From Hemerocallis citrina (Eukaryota > Streptophyta > Magnoliopsida > Asparagales > Asphodelaceae): a DNA stretch of 64,000 bases. The stretch spans positions 109,611,073-109,675,072 of the forward strand of contig CM030363.1 of the NCBI GenBank assembly GCA_017893485.1, written 5' to 3'. Numbering within the stretch: the stretch's first letter is position 1; the number at the start of each line of letters is the position of its first letter. The notes under the pieces were generated by a model that was not told the DNA's origin, did no database searches, and was given only the letters and a program-made list of their open reading frames with translations. Below are positions 45,402 to 56,589 of this stretch, one piece after another. The position numbers and the translations under genes are program-made.

Positions 45402-45470
45402 ACTGGTTAGCCAGTGCAATACAGAGCACTCTTTGAAAAAGGTCTTAGGTTCGAATCTTGATAGTCACCT
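45402..45470 (+). other. tRNA-like module 2 in LTR A
   Basis: TGGTTAGCCAGTG resembles a Pol III A box. GGTTCGAATCT at 45448-45458 is one base from the B box consensus GGTTCGANNCC. Its offset from the LTR start (about 1.5 kb) equals that of the second module in the minus-strand LTRs. No cloverleaf with a clear anticodon stem could be drawn by eye. Confidence 0.5.
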
Positions 45471-45559
45471 TTTATTTTGATTTTACTCAATAAAAATCCG
45501 AATCTGTACCAATAGTATAAAAGGATTTTTAATCCAATCCATGACATCAGTCCATAATA

Positions 45560-45635
45560 GACTTTGTGGTTAGTCCCTTGGGCTTTGGGCGCTGCGTTGG
45601 TGTGTCAGCTGACCCGGGTTCAAAACTTTCATCCG
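45560..45635 (+). other. tRNA-like module 1 in LTR A
   Basis: TGGTTAGTCCCTTGGGC is A-box-like and GGGTTCAAAAC at 45616-45626 is a weak B box. It lies about 100 bp after the other module, the same two-module layout as in LTR C, LTR2 and LTR3. The tandem array units begin exactly in this B box. Confidence 0.45.
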
Positions 45636-48484
45636 CTTCTTTTATTTTTCTTTTTTTTGAATTTGGAGTTTCACTTTCGTTTCTTTTGAGACCTTACTGA
45701 CTGGATAAAAGCTGGAAAAATGAACTCTTTTTTTTATGAAATCTCCTAAAAGATTTATTAGAAATATTTTTTAAATTGCAATCTCGTATTCTTTTTTTAA
45801 AAAAAAAAAGGTAAATGCGCTTTGTTTCTGAAATTATCATTTTGAATAAATAATTCTTTTGAAGAAAAGAAAAATATGTAATGAGATTCTCTCGTTATAA
45901 ATGACCACCTGGTTGAGTAAGAATGCTAAACGAGATTAAAAATTTGTGTGAATTCATATAAAGTTTTGAAAAGGATTTCTATATTAATTGTTTGACTTGA
46001 CGAGATCATGTAAATATGCTTGTTTGTAGTTAAGAATTTTTATGTGATTAACTTCCCAAAAGAGATTTGGATCTATGCTATAAACTCATGAAAAAGAATT
46101 GTTGTCTTAAAAAGATAGTGAATGAATTGAAACATATACCAAGTTGTGAATAGTTAAAGAATACTTTGAGTTAAGACATGATTATTGAAGGGTGTGAATA
46201 CCCATGATTTTTGTACATGAAAAATTATGATTTAAGAGTTAGTAAGACCTCAGTTACCGGCACTATTGAAAGAAAAGATTTGAGATATAATTTTGATATA
46301 ATGCCATGGAGCTATCTCGTATTTTGTGAGTAAGTCCGGTAGGGGGTAAAACTAATTCTAGGAATGATAACTCATTCAAGTCTTGAACTGTAACGCTCCG
46401 AATTCCAAAATATACTGAATTCGAGATTCCACAGGATCTTTACACTTTTTTCGTACAATTTTACAAGGAATTTAAAACTTTTCACTTTACATGAAAACTT
46501 TACACTTTACATTTTACAGCGGAAGTAAATTTACAACATTTAAATAAGTGTACATCAACATTTGAATAATCAACATTTGAATAATCTCTAAGCATCTGTG
46601 CTTCTTTAATCTTTATCATGTCATTTATCCTGCATGACCCGGGTTCAAAACTTTCAGCCACTTCTTTTATTTTTTATTTTTTTTTGAATTTGGAGTTTCA
46701 CTTTCATTTCTTTTGAGACCTTACTGACTTGATAAAAGTTGGAAAAATGAACTCTTTTTTTTTATGAAATCTCCTAAAATATTTATTAGAAATATTTTTT
46801 AAATTGCAATCTCGTATTCCTTTTTAAAAAAAAAAAGGTAAATGCGCTTTGTTTCTGAAATTATCATTTTGAATAAATAATTCTTTTGTAGAAAAGAAAA
46901 ATATGTAATGATCAATGCTATAAACTCATGAAAAAGAATTGTTGTCTTAAAAAGATAGTGAATAAATTGAAACATATACCAAGTTGTGAATAGTTAAAGA
47001 ATACTTTGAGTTAAGACATGATTATTGAAGGGTGTGAATACCCATGATTTTTGTACATGAAAAATTATGATTTAAGAGTTAGTAAGACCTCGGTTACCGG
47101 CACTATTGAAAGAAAAGATTTGAGATATAATTTTGATATAATGCCATGGAGCTATCTCATATTTTGTGAGTAAGTCCGGTAGGGGGTAAAACTAATTCTA
47201 GGAATGATAACTCATTCAAGTCTTGAACTAGTGTAACGCCCCGAATTTCAAAATACACTGAATTCGAGATTCCACAGGATCTTTACACTTCTTTCGTAAA
47301 ATTTTACAAGGAATTTAAAACTTTTCACTTTGCATGAAAACTTTACACTTTACATTTTACAGCGGAAGCAAATTTACAACATTTAAATAAGTGTACATCA
47401 ACATTTGAATAATCAACATTTGAATAATCTCTAAGCATCTGTGCTTCTTTAATCTTTATCATGTCATTTATCCTGCATGACCCGGGTTCAAAACTTTCAG
47501 CCACTTCTTTTATTTTTCTTTTTTTTGAATTTGGAGTTTCACTTTCATTTCTTTTGAGACCTTACTGACTTGATAAAAGTTTGAAAAATGAACTCTTTTT
47601 TTTAATGAAATCTCCTAAAAGATTTATTAGAAATATTTTTTAAATTGCAATCTCGTATTCCTTTTTAAAAAAAAAGGTAAATGCGCTTTGTTTCTGAAAT
47701 TATCATTTTGAATAAATAATTCTTTTGAAGAAAAGAAAAATATGTAATGAGATTCTCTCGTTATAAATGACCATCTGGTTGAGTAAGAATGCTAAACAAG
47801 ATTAAAAATTTGTGTGAATTCATGTAAAGTTTTGAAAAGGATTTCTATATTAATTGTTTGACTTGACGAGATCATGTGAATATGCTTGTTTGTAGTTAAG
47901 AATTTTTATGTTATTAACTTCCCAAAAGAGATTTGGATCTATGCTATAAACTCATGAAAAAGAACTGTTGTCTTAAAAAGATTGTGAATGAATTGAAACA
48001 TATACCATGTTGTGAATAATTAAAGAATACTTTGAGTTAAGACATGATTATTGAAGGGTGTGAATACCCATGATTTTTGTACATGAAAAATTATGATTTA
48101 AGAGTTAGTAAGACCTCGGTTACCGGCACTATTGAAAGAAAAGATTTGAGATATAATTTTGATATAATGCCATGGAGCTATCTCGTATTTTGGGAGTAAG
48201 TCCGGTAGGGGGTAAAAGTAATTCTAGGAATGATAACTCATTCAAGTCTTGAACTGTAACGCCCCGAATTCCAAAATACACTGAATTTGAGATTCCACAG
48301 GATCTTTACACTTCTTTCGTACAATTTTACAAGGAATTTAAAAATTTTCACTTTACATGAAACTTTACACTTTATATTTTACAGCGGAAGCAAATTTACA
48401 ACATTTAAATAAGTGTACATCAACATTTGAATAATCTCTAAGCATCTGTGCTTCTTTAATCTTTATCATGTCATTTATCCTGCA
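45613..48484. repeat. Three-unit tandem array of chimeric opposite-strand LTR pieces
   Basis: Units start at CCCGGGTTCAAAAC: 45613, 46638 and 47481. Each consists of about 780 bp of LTR A (plus) followed by about 240 bp of the terminal part of a minus-strand LTR that begins TGTAACGC (46390, about 47233, 48255). The second unit lacks about 180 bp after 46917. The third continues into the long minus LTR instead of restarting. Units are very similar by eye, so the amplification is much younger than the LTR families. No gene inside. Confidence 0.85.
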
Positions 48485-49790
48485 TACAAAACTGTGGGTA
48501 CGTCAGTTTATTCAACCGACGAACATTATACACGGCCATCCTCTCTATGCCGGAAATAGCATAACTGATTTTCCATATTTAACAAACACAAACTTGTCAC
48601 ATATCAAACTAAAGGGAATACCCTATTGATATCGTGTTGTGATTGTGCTCTTAGTCCTTAATACAGTTATTTATATTACATGACACTAATGCACACTTGT
48701 TCGGATTCTATGCATCATACTACATAGGTCCGAGGGCAAACCTCTTAATCGTTCTTCATCTTGTAGGGTTCAATCTCTCGTCATGACTTAATCTACTACT
48801 GTAACTACGGTAAGTATCCTAGATGATCTATGAGTACAAGCTCGTATACAGAAAACCTGGAGGGGAATCCCACGCCATGTCTTGACGCATCAAGCATGCA
48901 TTCTGTGGCAATTCAGCCTCCTTCATGGCACACGATCCTCTTGCAGTCACCAAACATCCCACAAGCATCGCCAAGATCCCAATCTTCTGAAGTAGTGTCC
49001 ACGCCATGTCTTGACTCATCAAGCATGCATTCTGTGAAACATACTCACCTCGTACACTCGAGGCCCTCATACTTGTGTTTTTCTTTCACTTTCATCACCT
49101 CTTCACTATGTACTAAATCCTTAAATTTAATGAAATCACGAACAAAATCAATCTCTTAGAGTTAGCCCTCTCACTACTACCGGTCTTATTTTTTTCATTT
49201 CACAATGACCCAAACTGGTCTTTTCAATATCAATAATCATAATTCATCACTTTCACTTGCCGGTGTGAGTTTGGGCTACACTCTAAATTTCAATTTCAAT
49301 TCACAATTCATATGTTTGAGTTTTCATGCTCAATAACATTCTCTTTTCCAATCACATGATTTCTAAATAGTTCATGAGTCTATAACCATACATAGAATTC
49401 AATTATTCATCAGGTAATTCCTCAATATTTATTTCCACATCTAAAATCATATCAAAATTTAGAAATATCCACAACTCATTATTGTCACACTATTCTTCAA
49501 TAAGAATAATATGCATCACTTCACGTCATATATTTTCCTTCTTATTCATATTTCTTTTCTAACACTTTATTTCAAGTTCTTTTACAAAGTGCAACATTCA
49601 CAAAAATACAAGTGTTGAACCATAGTTTCAATTACACTTTTGTTCTCAAAAATATATTCTATTTTATTTTGATAACTCCCAATTAATTTTTCATAAGTCC
49701 CACACAATGTTAGAATAATAATAATATTTTTCTCATAATTTTTAACAATCAAAAACCACCCCAAAAATATTTCTTTTCCAAAATTTAAAC

Positions 49791-49875
49791 CCTGGCCGAG
49801 ACCGGGTTTCGAACCAACAACCACAGGGAACCAAGCCGCAAGCACTGAGCACTAGGCCGATCGCGCCAAGCGGTA
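49791..49875 (-). other. tRNA-like module 1 in LTR C
   Basis: The minus strand carries GGTTCGAAACC (plus 49805-49815), close to the B box, preceded by GGTTCCCTGTGGTTG. The A box is weak. It is homologous to the modules at 56338 and 63761. Confidence 0.5.
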
Positions 49876-49948
49876 TAAAAGGGGGCTGAGAGCTATACAT
49901 GCTCACGGCTATAGCTTTATTATTTTTTAAATGTACAAAACAAAATAT

Positions 49949-50045
49949 GTGACGCCAGCGGGAATCGAACCGTCGACCTTTGAGACCCACCGCACAACAC
50001 TGTAGCGATTAGGAGCCTCCCGACCACTTGAGCTATAGGCTCAGG
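49949..50045 (-). other. tRNA-like module 2 in LTR C, both Pol III boxes perfect
   Basis: The minus strand has TAGCTCAAGTGG (plus 50023-50034), which fits the A box, and GGTTCGATTCC (plus 49961-49971), which fits the B box exactly; the boxes span 74 bp. Sequence between them does not give an obvious anticodon arm. It may be a tRNA relic or the head of a SINE fixed in the LTR. Confidence 0.6.
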
Positions 50046-50940
50046 TTGTCATAATACAACTCGAACTCTAATTAAATCAATTCTTTTTGTTTAATAGAAC
50101 ATTTCGATGTTCAAAAAGCTCTCATTTGATTTTGCTTCTACTAAACTTACTGTAAATTTTCAGATTAATTATTCTCATAATAATTTATACTCCAGTGTAT
50201 TAAAAATAATTTTTTCCCAATAATAACACATTTTTTCCATACAATTTGGTTTAATTATAAGCTACTACTACCACATTTCTTTTTCGACAATTCTTATCCA
50301 ATTGTGATCTCAATAATCTCTATATCAATTCTCTGTTTTTATTCATTTCACAAACCCACAAATTGTATTTTAAGTCATTCATTTCAACATTATCACAAAA
50401 GTCCATTTAAGCATATAAAGCAACATTGTCATCCACTAACTTTTGCATATAGTTCTTGATGCTAGTAATGAATTTTTCTTCAAACAATCCATAGCTATAA
50501 TTAATTTACACACGACTTAAATTAAATGATGGAAACACATACAAGCTATTCATTAACATTCCAATCAATTAATAAGCCATTTTTCTAATTAAAATGTACT
50601 CTTATTAATCTTTTTCATCCATCATCATTTCAATTTAATTCTAGCATGCTTTCTAATTAGAAATGTGGAAAATAACCCACCTTAACATGATATCTAATTA
50701 GAAATACGGAAAACAACCCACCTTATTAATTGGAGAGAAGTACAATTTGCAACACCTCCTAAACAAAAGTCCCTGCCAAGAGAGCGATCCTCCTCCTCCT
50801 CGATGTGCACACGAGCTCCAAGATGTCAACCCGAGCTCCTTTGATTGCCGACCTCTCCTTCCTTGGTGCAAGCACAAACTCCTCACACACAACTCTCAAT
50901 CTTTTAACTCACTTGCTATACTACTAATAATGTATTTTAT

Positions 50941-52565
50941 TGTAACGCCCTGAATCCCAAATACAACTGAATTCGAGAGTTCTATAGGATCTTTCCACTT
51001 CATTTAGTACAATTTTACAAGGAAATTTGAACTTTTCACTTTACATCAGAGTTACAAGTAAAACATTACAATTTACACTGCACAGCAGAAGTAAAAATTA
51101 CAACATTTAAGTAAATGTATAACAACATTGAATAATCTTTAAGCATCCGTTCCTCTTTAATCTTTATCATATCACTTATCTGCATATAAGACTGTGGGTA
51201 CGTCAGTTTATTCAACCGACGAACATTATACATGGTCATCCTCTCTATGCCGGAAATAGTATAACTTATTTTCCATATTTAACAAACACAAACTTGTCAC
51301 ATATCAAACTAAAGGGACTACCCTATTGATGTCATGTTGTGATTGTGCACTTAGTCCTTAATACAGTTATTTATATTATATGACACTAATGCACACCTGT
51401 TCGGATTCTATGCATCCCATACTACATAGGTCCGAGAGCAAGCCTCTTAATCGTTCTTCATCTTTGTAGGGTTCAATCTCTCGCCATGACTTAATCTACT
51501 ACTGTAACTACGGTGAGTATCCTAGATGATCTATGAGTACAAGCACGTGCACCGGACCCTGGAGGGGAATCCCACGCCATGTCTTGACTTATCAAGCATG
51601 CATTCTGCGGCAACTCAGCCTCCTTCCTGAACACGATCCTCTTGCAGTCACCAAACATCCCACAAGCGTTGCTAAAGTCCGATCATTACTGAGCTGTGCC
51701 CACGCCATGTCTTGACTCATCAAGCATGCATTCTGTGGCTCACACACCCACACCGTAAACTCTAACTCTCATACTCGTGTTTTTCTCTCACTTTCATCAC
51801 GTCTTCACTATGCCCTATTCCTTAGTTTTTATTAGAATCATGAACAAAATCAAAGCTCTAGAGTTAGCCTCTCCACTAAACCGGACTTATTCATTCATTC
51901 AAACATGACCAACCTTGGTCTTTCAATTCAAATTTTACTTCATTTCTTTCCAAATGCCGGGGGAGACTTCCCTACTCTTTTGTTTCAATTCTAATTCACA
52001 ATTTCTAATGTTGAGCGTTTCCAACTCATAAGTCCACATGTTGAGCTATCATACTCAAATGTATTTCTCTTTTCCAATCATGATTTCTAAATTGTTCAAT
52101 AGTCCATAATTATACATTAAATTATATACTTCATCAAATATCAATTTCATATCGAAATCACTTCACTAAATGAATATTCACAATTCATAGTTTCCACACT
52201 ATTCTCAAATGAGAATAATTTTCATCACATCACATAATATAATTTCTATTTTTATTATACTTCTTTTCTAATATTTTATTCCAAGTCCTTTTGTAAAGTG
52301 CAACTTTCATAACATACAAGTGTATAATCAAAATTCTAAATTATACATTTTAATTTCAAAACATACTTCATTTAATGCAAATAATCCTCAAATTATTTTT
52401 TACAAGTCCCACATAATTTTAGGATAATAACTATATTTTTTCCATAATTTTTAATCACCAGAAACCATCAAAAAATCATTTTTTTCCAAAAAGTTATATA
52501 CTGGCCGAGACCAGGATTCGAACCGGCAACCACAGGGAACCCAACCAGGATTCGAACCGGCAACC
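50941..52565 (-). mobile_element. LTR1 of the composite element, truncated
   Basis: Begins TGTAACGCCCTGAATCCC on plus and follows LTR3 almost base for base over long stretches (about 51480-52000 matches 62740-63230 without a difference I could find), while LTR2 differs at many sites. It ends in a small duplication of CCAGGATTCGAACCGGCAACCA (52511 and 52546) fused to protease sequence at about 52566. The U3 and promoter part and the purine tract are gone. Confidence 0.85.
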
Positions 52566-52975
52566 AGGAGTCTCTTCCTTACAGATAGCTGCCACCAGCC
52601 TAGAACACTTCTTCTACCCTTGGAAAGTGACTCCAGGTCCACCTGGAGCCTTCACTGTTACCGTCTTGGTCTTACACTCGATGCTTGCACTGTACACCGA
52701 CGTCCAATCAATGCCAATGATAACATCGACTCCCAAGATAGTCAGCTCGATCAGATCAATCCCAAAGGTTCGATCTCCAATCACAATCTCGCAATCAGCA
52801 TCATACCGATCAGTGGTTAAAGTTTTCCCTGATGGAGTAGCTACTGCTAAGATCTTGCCTGGAAAAATCTTCGGTTTAACACCCAACACTTTAGCAAATT
52901 TAGGAGACACAAAAGTATGAGAGGATCCAGTATCGAACAACACAACAGGTTTCATTCCATTAAGATAAAGTTCTC
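52566..52975 (-). pseudogene. pol: Interior A protease exon, truncated pol
   Basis: Minus strand from the acceptor at 52976: LYLNG, then [16 protein letters not shown] with the catalytic Asp, then GIDLIEL, IGIDW and VKAPGGP, a complete retroviral-type aspartic protease core. TAG follows near 52611 and the sequence joins LTR1 at 52566. Reverse transcriptase, RNase H and integrase are absent. Interior B carries the same segment at 61050-61460 with only scattered differences. Confidence 0.85.
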
Positions 52976-53064
52976 CTGTTACATAATACACACTTATTAC
53001 GTAACAGTTCACCAAATAACGGGAAAAAGAAACAACATAAACCTCTAGACATCTACCCTCGTAC
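52976..53064 (-). other. Gag-protease intron of interior A, 89 bp, phase 1
   Basis: On the minus strand the donor ACTG/GTACGA is at 53064 and the acceptor TGTAACAG ends at 52976. A Gly codon is restored and protease continues in frame. Interior B has the same intron at 61461-61549. Confidence 0.75.
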
Positions 53065-54056
53065 CAGTGATGACATCATCTACCTCATCGGCATCAGCTT
53101 CCGTCAAGGCAAATACTCGCCCTGGGTGGTACGGTCTCTTCCCAGTCTGCTGCAGTGGTACATTGCGATTCTCCTTTCGTGGCTTAAGACATTGAGATTG
53201 GTAATGTCCCGTTTCACCACAGTTGAAGCAAGTTACCGCAGGAGGTCTTACCACATTGTTCCCAGGTCCTCCAGCCACACAAATAGCGTTTGCCCCTGTC
53301 GATTTGAACCTTTGTGCAGATGGTTGTCCCTTGAAACTCCCAGAATTTGTGGGCCTCTTTCCAGACTGCCAGTTGTTCCTCCGATTCTGAACAACATGAA
53401 ACGGCTCCATGTCTGCTTCCGTCGCTGCTGCTTGCTTGACCAACTTGTCAAATCTTCTGATACCAAAAGGTATCATCCGGGACCTCAAGCTCGGCCTCAA
53501 TCCATGCTCGAACATACGAGCCTTCTTAGCTTCATCCATCACTAATTCCGGAGCATACCTAGAGAGCTGAGTAAATTTGGTCTCGTACTCTCTAACTGAC
53601 ATGACACCTTGCTGTAGTGACAAAACCTCCACAGCCTTCTTCCCTTGGACGTCGGAGGGGAAATAGTGACTGCAGAATTTTTTCAGAAATTCCTCCCAGC
53701 CGAGAACTATGCCTCCCATGGTCCTCTTCATGGACTGCCACCACACAGCCTCGTCCTTTTCAAGTTACAGAGTTGCCAACTTTACCTTACTGCCTTCAGG
53801 GGTCTCCAGCACTTCAAAGATCATCTCTAGTTGACGAATCCAGTTGTCAGCCACATCAGGGTCTGACTTCCCCTTCGAATACAGGTGGTTTCATTCGTTT
53901 GAACGATTCCACGATTTTAATCGCTTCGGGCACCAGATTCGCAGGTCCCCTTCCTTGGTTCTGATTCATGGCCACGGTGTTGAGCGTCTGATGGACCCTC
54001 GCAAGTTCCGTTTCCAGATCCAGACCTTCACCGTTTCTAGCTCCTCTTCTCGACAT
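53065..54056 (-). pseudogene. gag: Interior A Gag, frameshifted
   Basis: ATG at 54056 (MSRRGARNGEG) follows a TTTTTTGCATCAG acceptor by three bases. The Gag core reads ETELARVHQTLN, then ESFKRMKPPVFEG. One extra base near 53865 shifts frame, and a TAA lies near 53765 (probably CAA originally). From 53746 the frame is open: WWQSM, VREYETKFTQLSRYAPELVMDEAKKA and one CCHC knuckle, CFNCGETGHYQSQC. It ends at the gag-protease intron. E1 has two knuckles, this family one. Confidence 0.85.
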
Positions 54057-54120
54057 ATTCTGATGCAAAAAATCCATTAAATTCGAAGTATAAGACATGA
54101 ATTTTACATCAACTTGCATT

Positions 54121-54624
54121 TCATTGAATTACAAACTTTATACATTCGAATTGAAAAACATTTCTTGACATCAGAATGAAAATAGTAGAAGCTACAACAG
54201 TCTGACTCCTACGGTTCCTCTTCGCTTCTCGAAGTTCTCCCCGTAGTTCATCAACTTCATCCTTCAGCACATCGGTCAAATTCTTCCTCTTCTCGAGTTC
54301 CCATACACAATGACTGAGAACAGAAAAGTCGTCCTTACGCTTTGCCAGTTGAGCTTCCAATAATCCGACTCTCTCTCGCAGTGTTTCTACCTGCCTCTGA
54401 AGAGATATCACAAGACTATTTGGAACTGGTTCTTGTTCTTCGTTAGAAGAGTCATCAGATGAATCAGGAGGTGGGGTGATCTCTCGGGATTCAGACCATT
54501 CTTCTTCGTCAGAATCTGCTTGCCCTGGGTAGTACTCTTCCTCGGAATCTGCTTGTCCAGGATGGTACTCTTCCTCGATGATATGCCAGTCGTCGTCTCC
54601 AGCAGGGTCGAAGTGATCAGCCAT
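54121..54624 (-). CDS. Pre-gag ORF (ORF0): acidic repeats plus coiled coil
   Basis: ATG 54624 follows directly on a TTTATTTCTAAG acceptor. The 167-residue frame is intact. Residues 1-50 are strongly acidic and hold a doubled motif (EEYHPGQADS, EEYYPGQADS). Residues 60-75 are Ser/Glu-rich. Residues 75-145 form a likely coiled coil (LQRQVETLRERVGLLEAQLAKR; LKDEVDELRGELREAKR). The stop is about 65 bp before the gag ATG, which has its own acceptor, so ORF0 and gag could come from alternative splicing. E4 has a similar small coiled-coil ORF at the same place. Function unknown; extra ORFs before gag are known from some Ty3 lineages such as Ogre. Confidence 0.65.
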   Translation of the reverse strand: MADHFDPAGDDDWHIIEEEYHPGQADSEEEYYPGQADSDEEEWSESREITPPPDSSDDSSNEEQEPVPNSLVISLQRQVETLRERVGLLEAQLAKRKDDFSVLSHCVWELEKRKNLTDVLKDEVDELRGELREAKRNRRSQTVVASTIFILMSRNVFQFECIKFVIQ

Positions 54625-54768
54625 CTTAGAAATAAAGAGGAAGAAGCATAAGTCATAGAGCAACACAAATGTAAGTCACTTACATTTAAATCTCTAGACT
54701 CAAACACACACTCTAATGTCCACTTCTAGGGTGTCGTTCCTTATAAATTTGTACAAGTGTGGAACGTG

Positions 54769-54780
54769 GCTCTGATACCA
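54769..54780 (-). other. Interior A primer-binding site (tRNA-iMet)
   Basis: GCTCTGATACCA on plus is TGGTATCAGAGC on minus, three bases from LTR2. It shows that LTR2 is the 5' LTR for interior A. Confidence 0.92.
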
Positions 54781-56337
54781 CTCTGTAACGCCCCGAATCC
54801 CAAATACAACTGAATTCGAGAGTTCTACATGATCTTTCCACTTCATTTAGTACAATTTTATAAGGAAATTTGAACTTTTCACTTTACATCAGAGTTACAA
54901 GTAAAACGTTACAATTTACACTGCATAGCGGAAGTAAAAATTACAACATTTAAGTAAATGTATAACAACATTGAATAATCTTTAAGCATCCGTGCCTCTT
55001 TAATCTTTATTATGTCACTTACCTGCATATAAGACTCTGGGTATGTCAGTTTATTCAACCGACGAACATTATACACAGCCATCCTCTCTATGCCGGAAAT
55101 AGTATAACTTATTTTCAATATTTAACAAACACAAACTTGTCACATATCAAACTAACTACCCTATTGATGTCGTGTTGTGATTGTGCACTTAGTCCTTAAT
55201 GCAGTTATTTATATTATATGACACTAATGCGCACTAGTTCGGATTCTATGCATTCCATACAACATAGGTCCGAAGGCAAGCCTCCTAATCGTTCTTCATC
55301 TTTGTAGGGTTCAATCCCTCGCCATGACTTAATCTACTACTGTAACTACGGTGAGTATCCTAGATGATCTATGAGTACAAGCACGTGCACCGGACCCTGG
55401 AGGGGAATCCCACGCCATGTCTTGACTCATCAAGCATGCATTCTGTGGTAACTCAGCCTCCTCCCTGAACACGATCCTCTTGCAGTCACCAAACATCCCA
55501 CAAGTGTTGCTAAAGTCCGATCATTACTGAGTTGTGCCCATGCCATGTCTTGACTCATCAAGCATGCATTCTGTAGCTCACACACCCGCACCGTAAACTC
55601 TAACTCTCATACTCGTGTTTTTCTCTCACTTTCATCACGTCTTCACTATGCACTATTCCTTAGTTTTTATTAGAATCATGAACAAAAACAAAGCTCTAGA
55701 GTTAGCCTCTCCACTAAACCGGACTTATTCATTCATTCAAACATGACCAACCTTGGTCTTTCAATTCAAATTTTACTTCATTTCTTTCCAAATGCCGGGG
55801 GAGACTTCGCTACTATTTTGTTTCAATTCTAATTCACAATTTCTAATGTTGAGCGTTTCCAACTCACAAGTCCACATGTTGAGCTATCATACTCAAATGT
55901 ATTTCTCTTTTCCAATCATGATTTCTAAATTGTTCAATAGTCCATAATTATACATTAAATTATAAACTTCATCAAATATCAATTTCATATCGAAATCACT
56001 TCACTAAATGAATATTCACAATTCATAGTTTCCACACTATTCTCAAATGAGAATAATTTTCATCACATCACATAATATAATTTCTATCTTTATTATACTA
56101 CTTTTCTAATATTTTATTTCAAGTCCTTTTGTAAAGTGGAACTTTCATAACATACAAGTGTATAATCAAAATTCTAAATTATACATTTTACTTTCAAAAC
56201 ATACTTCATTTAATCCAAATAATCCTCAAATTATTTTTCACAAGTCCCACATAATTTTAGGATAATAACCATATTTTTTCCATAATTTTTAATCACAAAA
56301 AATCATCAAAAAATCATTTTTTCCAAAAAGTTATATA

Positions 56338-56416
56338 CTGGCCGAGACCAGGATTCGAACCGGCAACCACAGGGAACCCAACAGCACGCTCTGACCATAT
56401 GGCCACTTGTGCTCAG
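56338..56416 (-). other. tRNA-like module 1 in LTR2
   Basis: The minus strand has GGTTCGAATCC (plus 56351-56361), an exact B box, preceded by GTGGCCATATGGTCAGAGC, one mismatch from an A box. The flanks differ in base content from the AT-rich LTR around it. Confidence 0.6.
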
Positions 56417-56493
56417 CTGTATAAAAGAGAACCAGAGAGTTATATACTCTCGGTTCTGAAACTGACTAAATTTTCTTAAATGCACAAAAAAAT

Positions 56494-56589
56494 GGTGTCC
56501 TCAGGGATCGAACCAGCGAACCGTGAGACACACGGCACAACACTGTAGCGAATAAGAGCATCCAGACCACGTGAGCTGTACGCTCAGGT
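56494..56589 (-). other. tRNA-like module 2 in LTR2
   Basis: The minus strand has GGTTCGATCCC (plus 56504-56514), an exact B box, and CAGCTCACGTGG (plus 56567-56578), an A-box-like element. It is homologous to 49949-50045 and to the partial copy at 63917-64000. Confidence 0.6.

Larger units (their letters stand above)
43887..46389 (+). mobile_element. Plus-strand long LTR (LTR A), 3' truncated
   Basis: Starts TGTAACACACCCCGTAG, then an AT microsatellite (43921-43964) and a G-run (44103-44115). TATAAATA lies at 44445-44452, a purine-rich leader follows, and a donor TTAAAG/GTGGGTG is at 44654. Later parts are alignable with the minus-strand LTRs of the right half (CCGGCA, then AAGTCCGGT, then TAATTCTAG). 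So it is a diverged relative in opposite orientation. It stops at 46389, where a minus LTR end begins. Confidence 0.7.
48255..50940 (-). mobile_element. Minus-strand LTR C, U3 part missing
   Basis: Plus-strand start TGTAACGCCCCGAATTCC is the 3' end of a minus LTR. It aligns along its length with LTR1-LTR3 but is more diverged. It is interrupted at 50940 before its TATA and U3 region by the composite element; TTTAT at 50936-50940 would be the left target duplication of that insertion. The donor AAG/GTGGGTT occurs twice on the minus strand (about 50721 and 50676) in a roughly 45-bp direct duplication. ORFs inside are not coding. Confidence 0.75.

Noticed and set aside
45613..48484. CRISPR-like array
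   Set aside because: Units are about 1 kb and made of LTR pieces, with no short repeat-spacer pattern; the DNA is eukaryotic.
49949..50045. A working tRNA gene
   Set aside because: Both Pol III boxes fit, but I could not find an anticodon arm or a paired acceptor stem, and copies recur at the same place in other LTRs.
51533..51715. 60-codon ORF identical to one at 62791-62973
   Set aside because: The identity reflects the LTR1/LTR3 pair, not selection; it is disrupted in LTR2 and lies antisense to the LTR.
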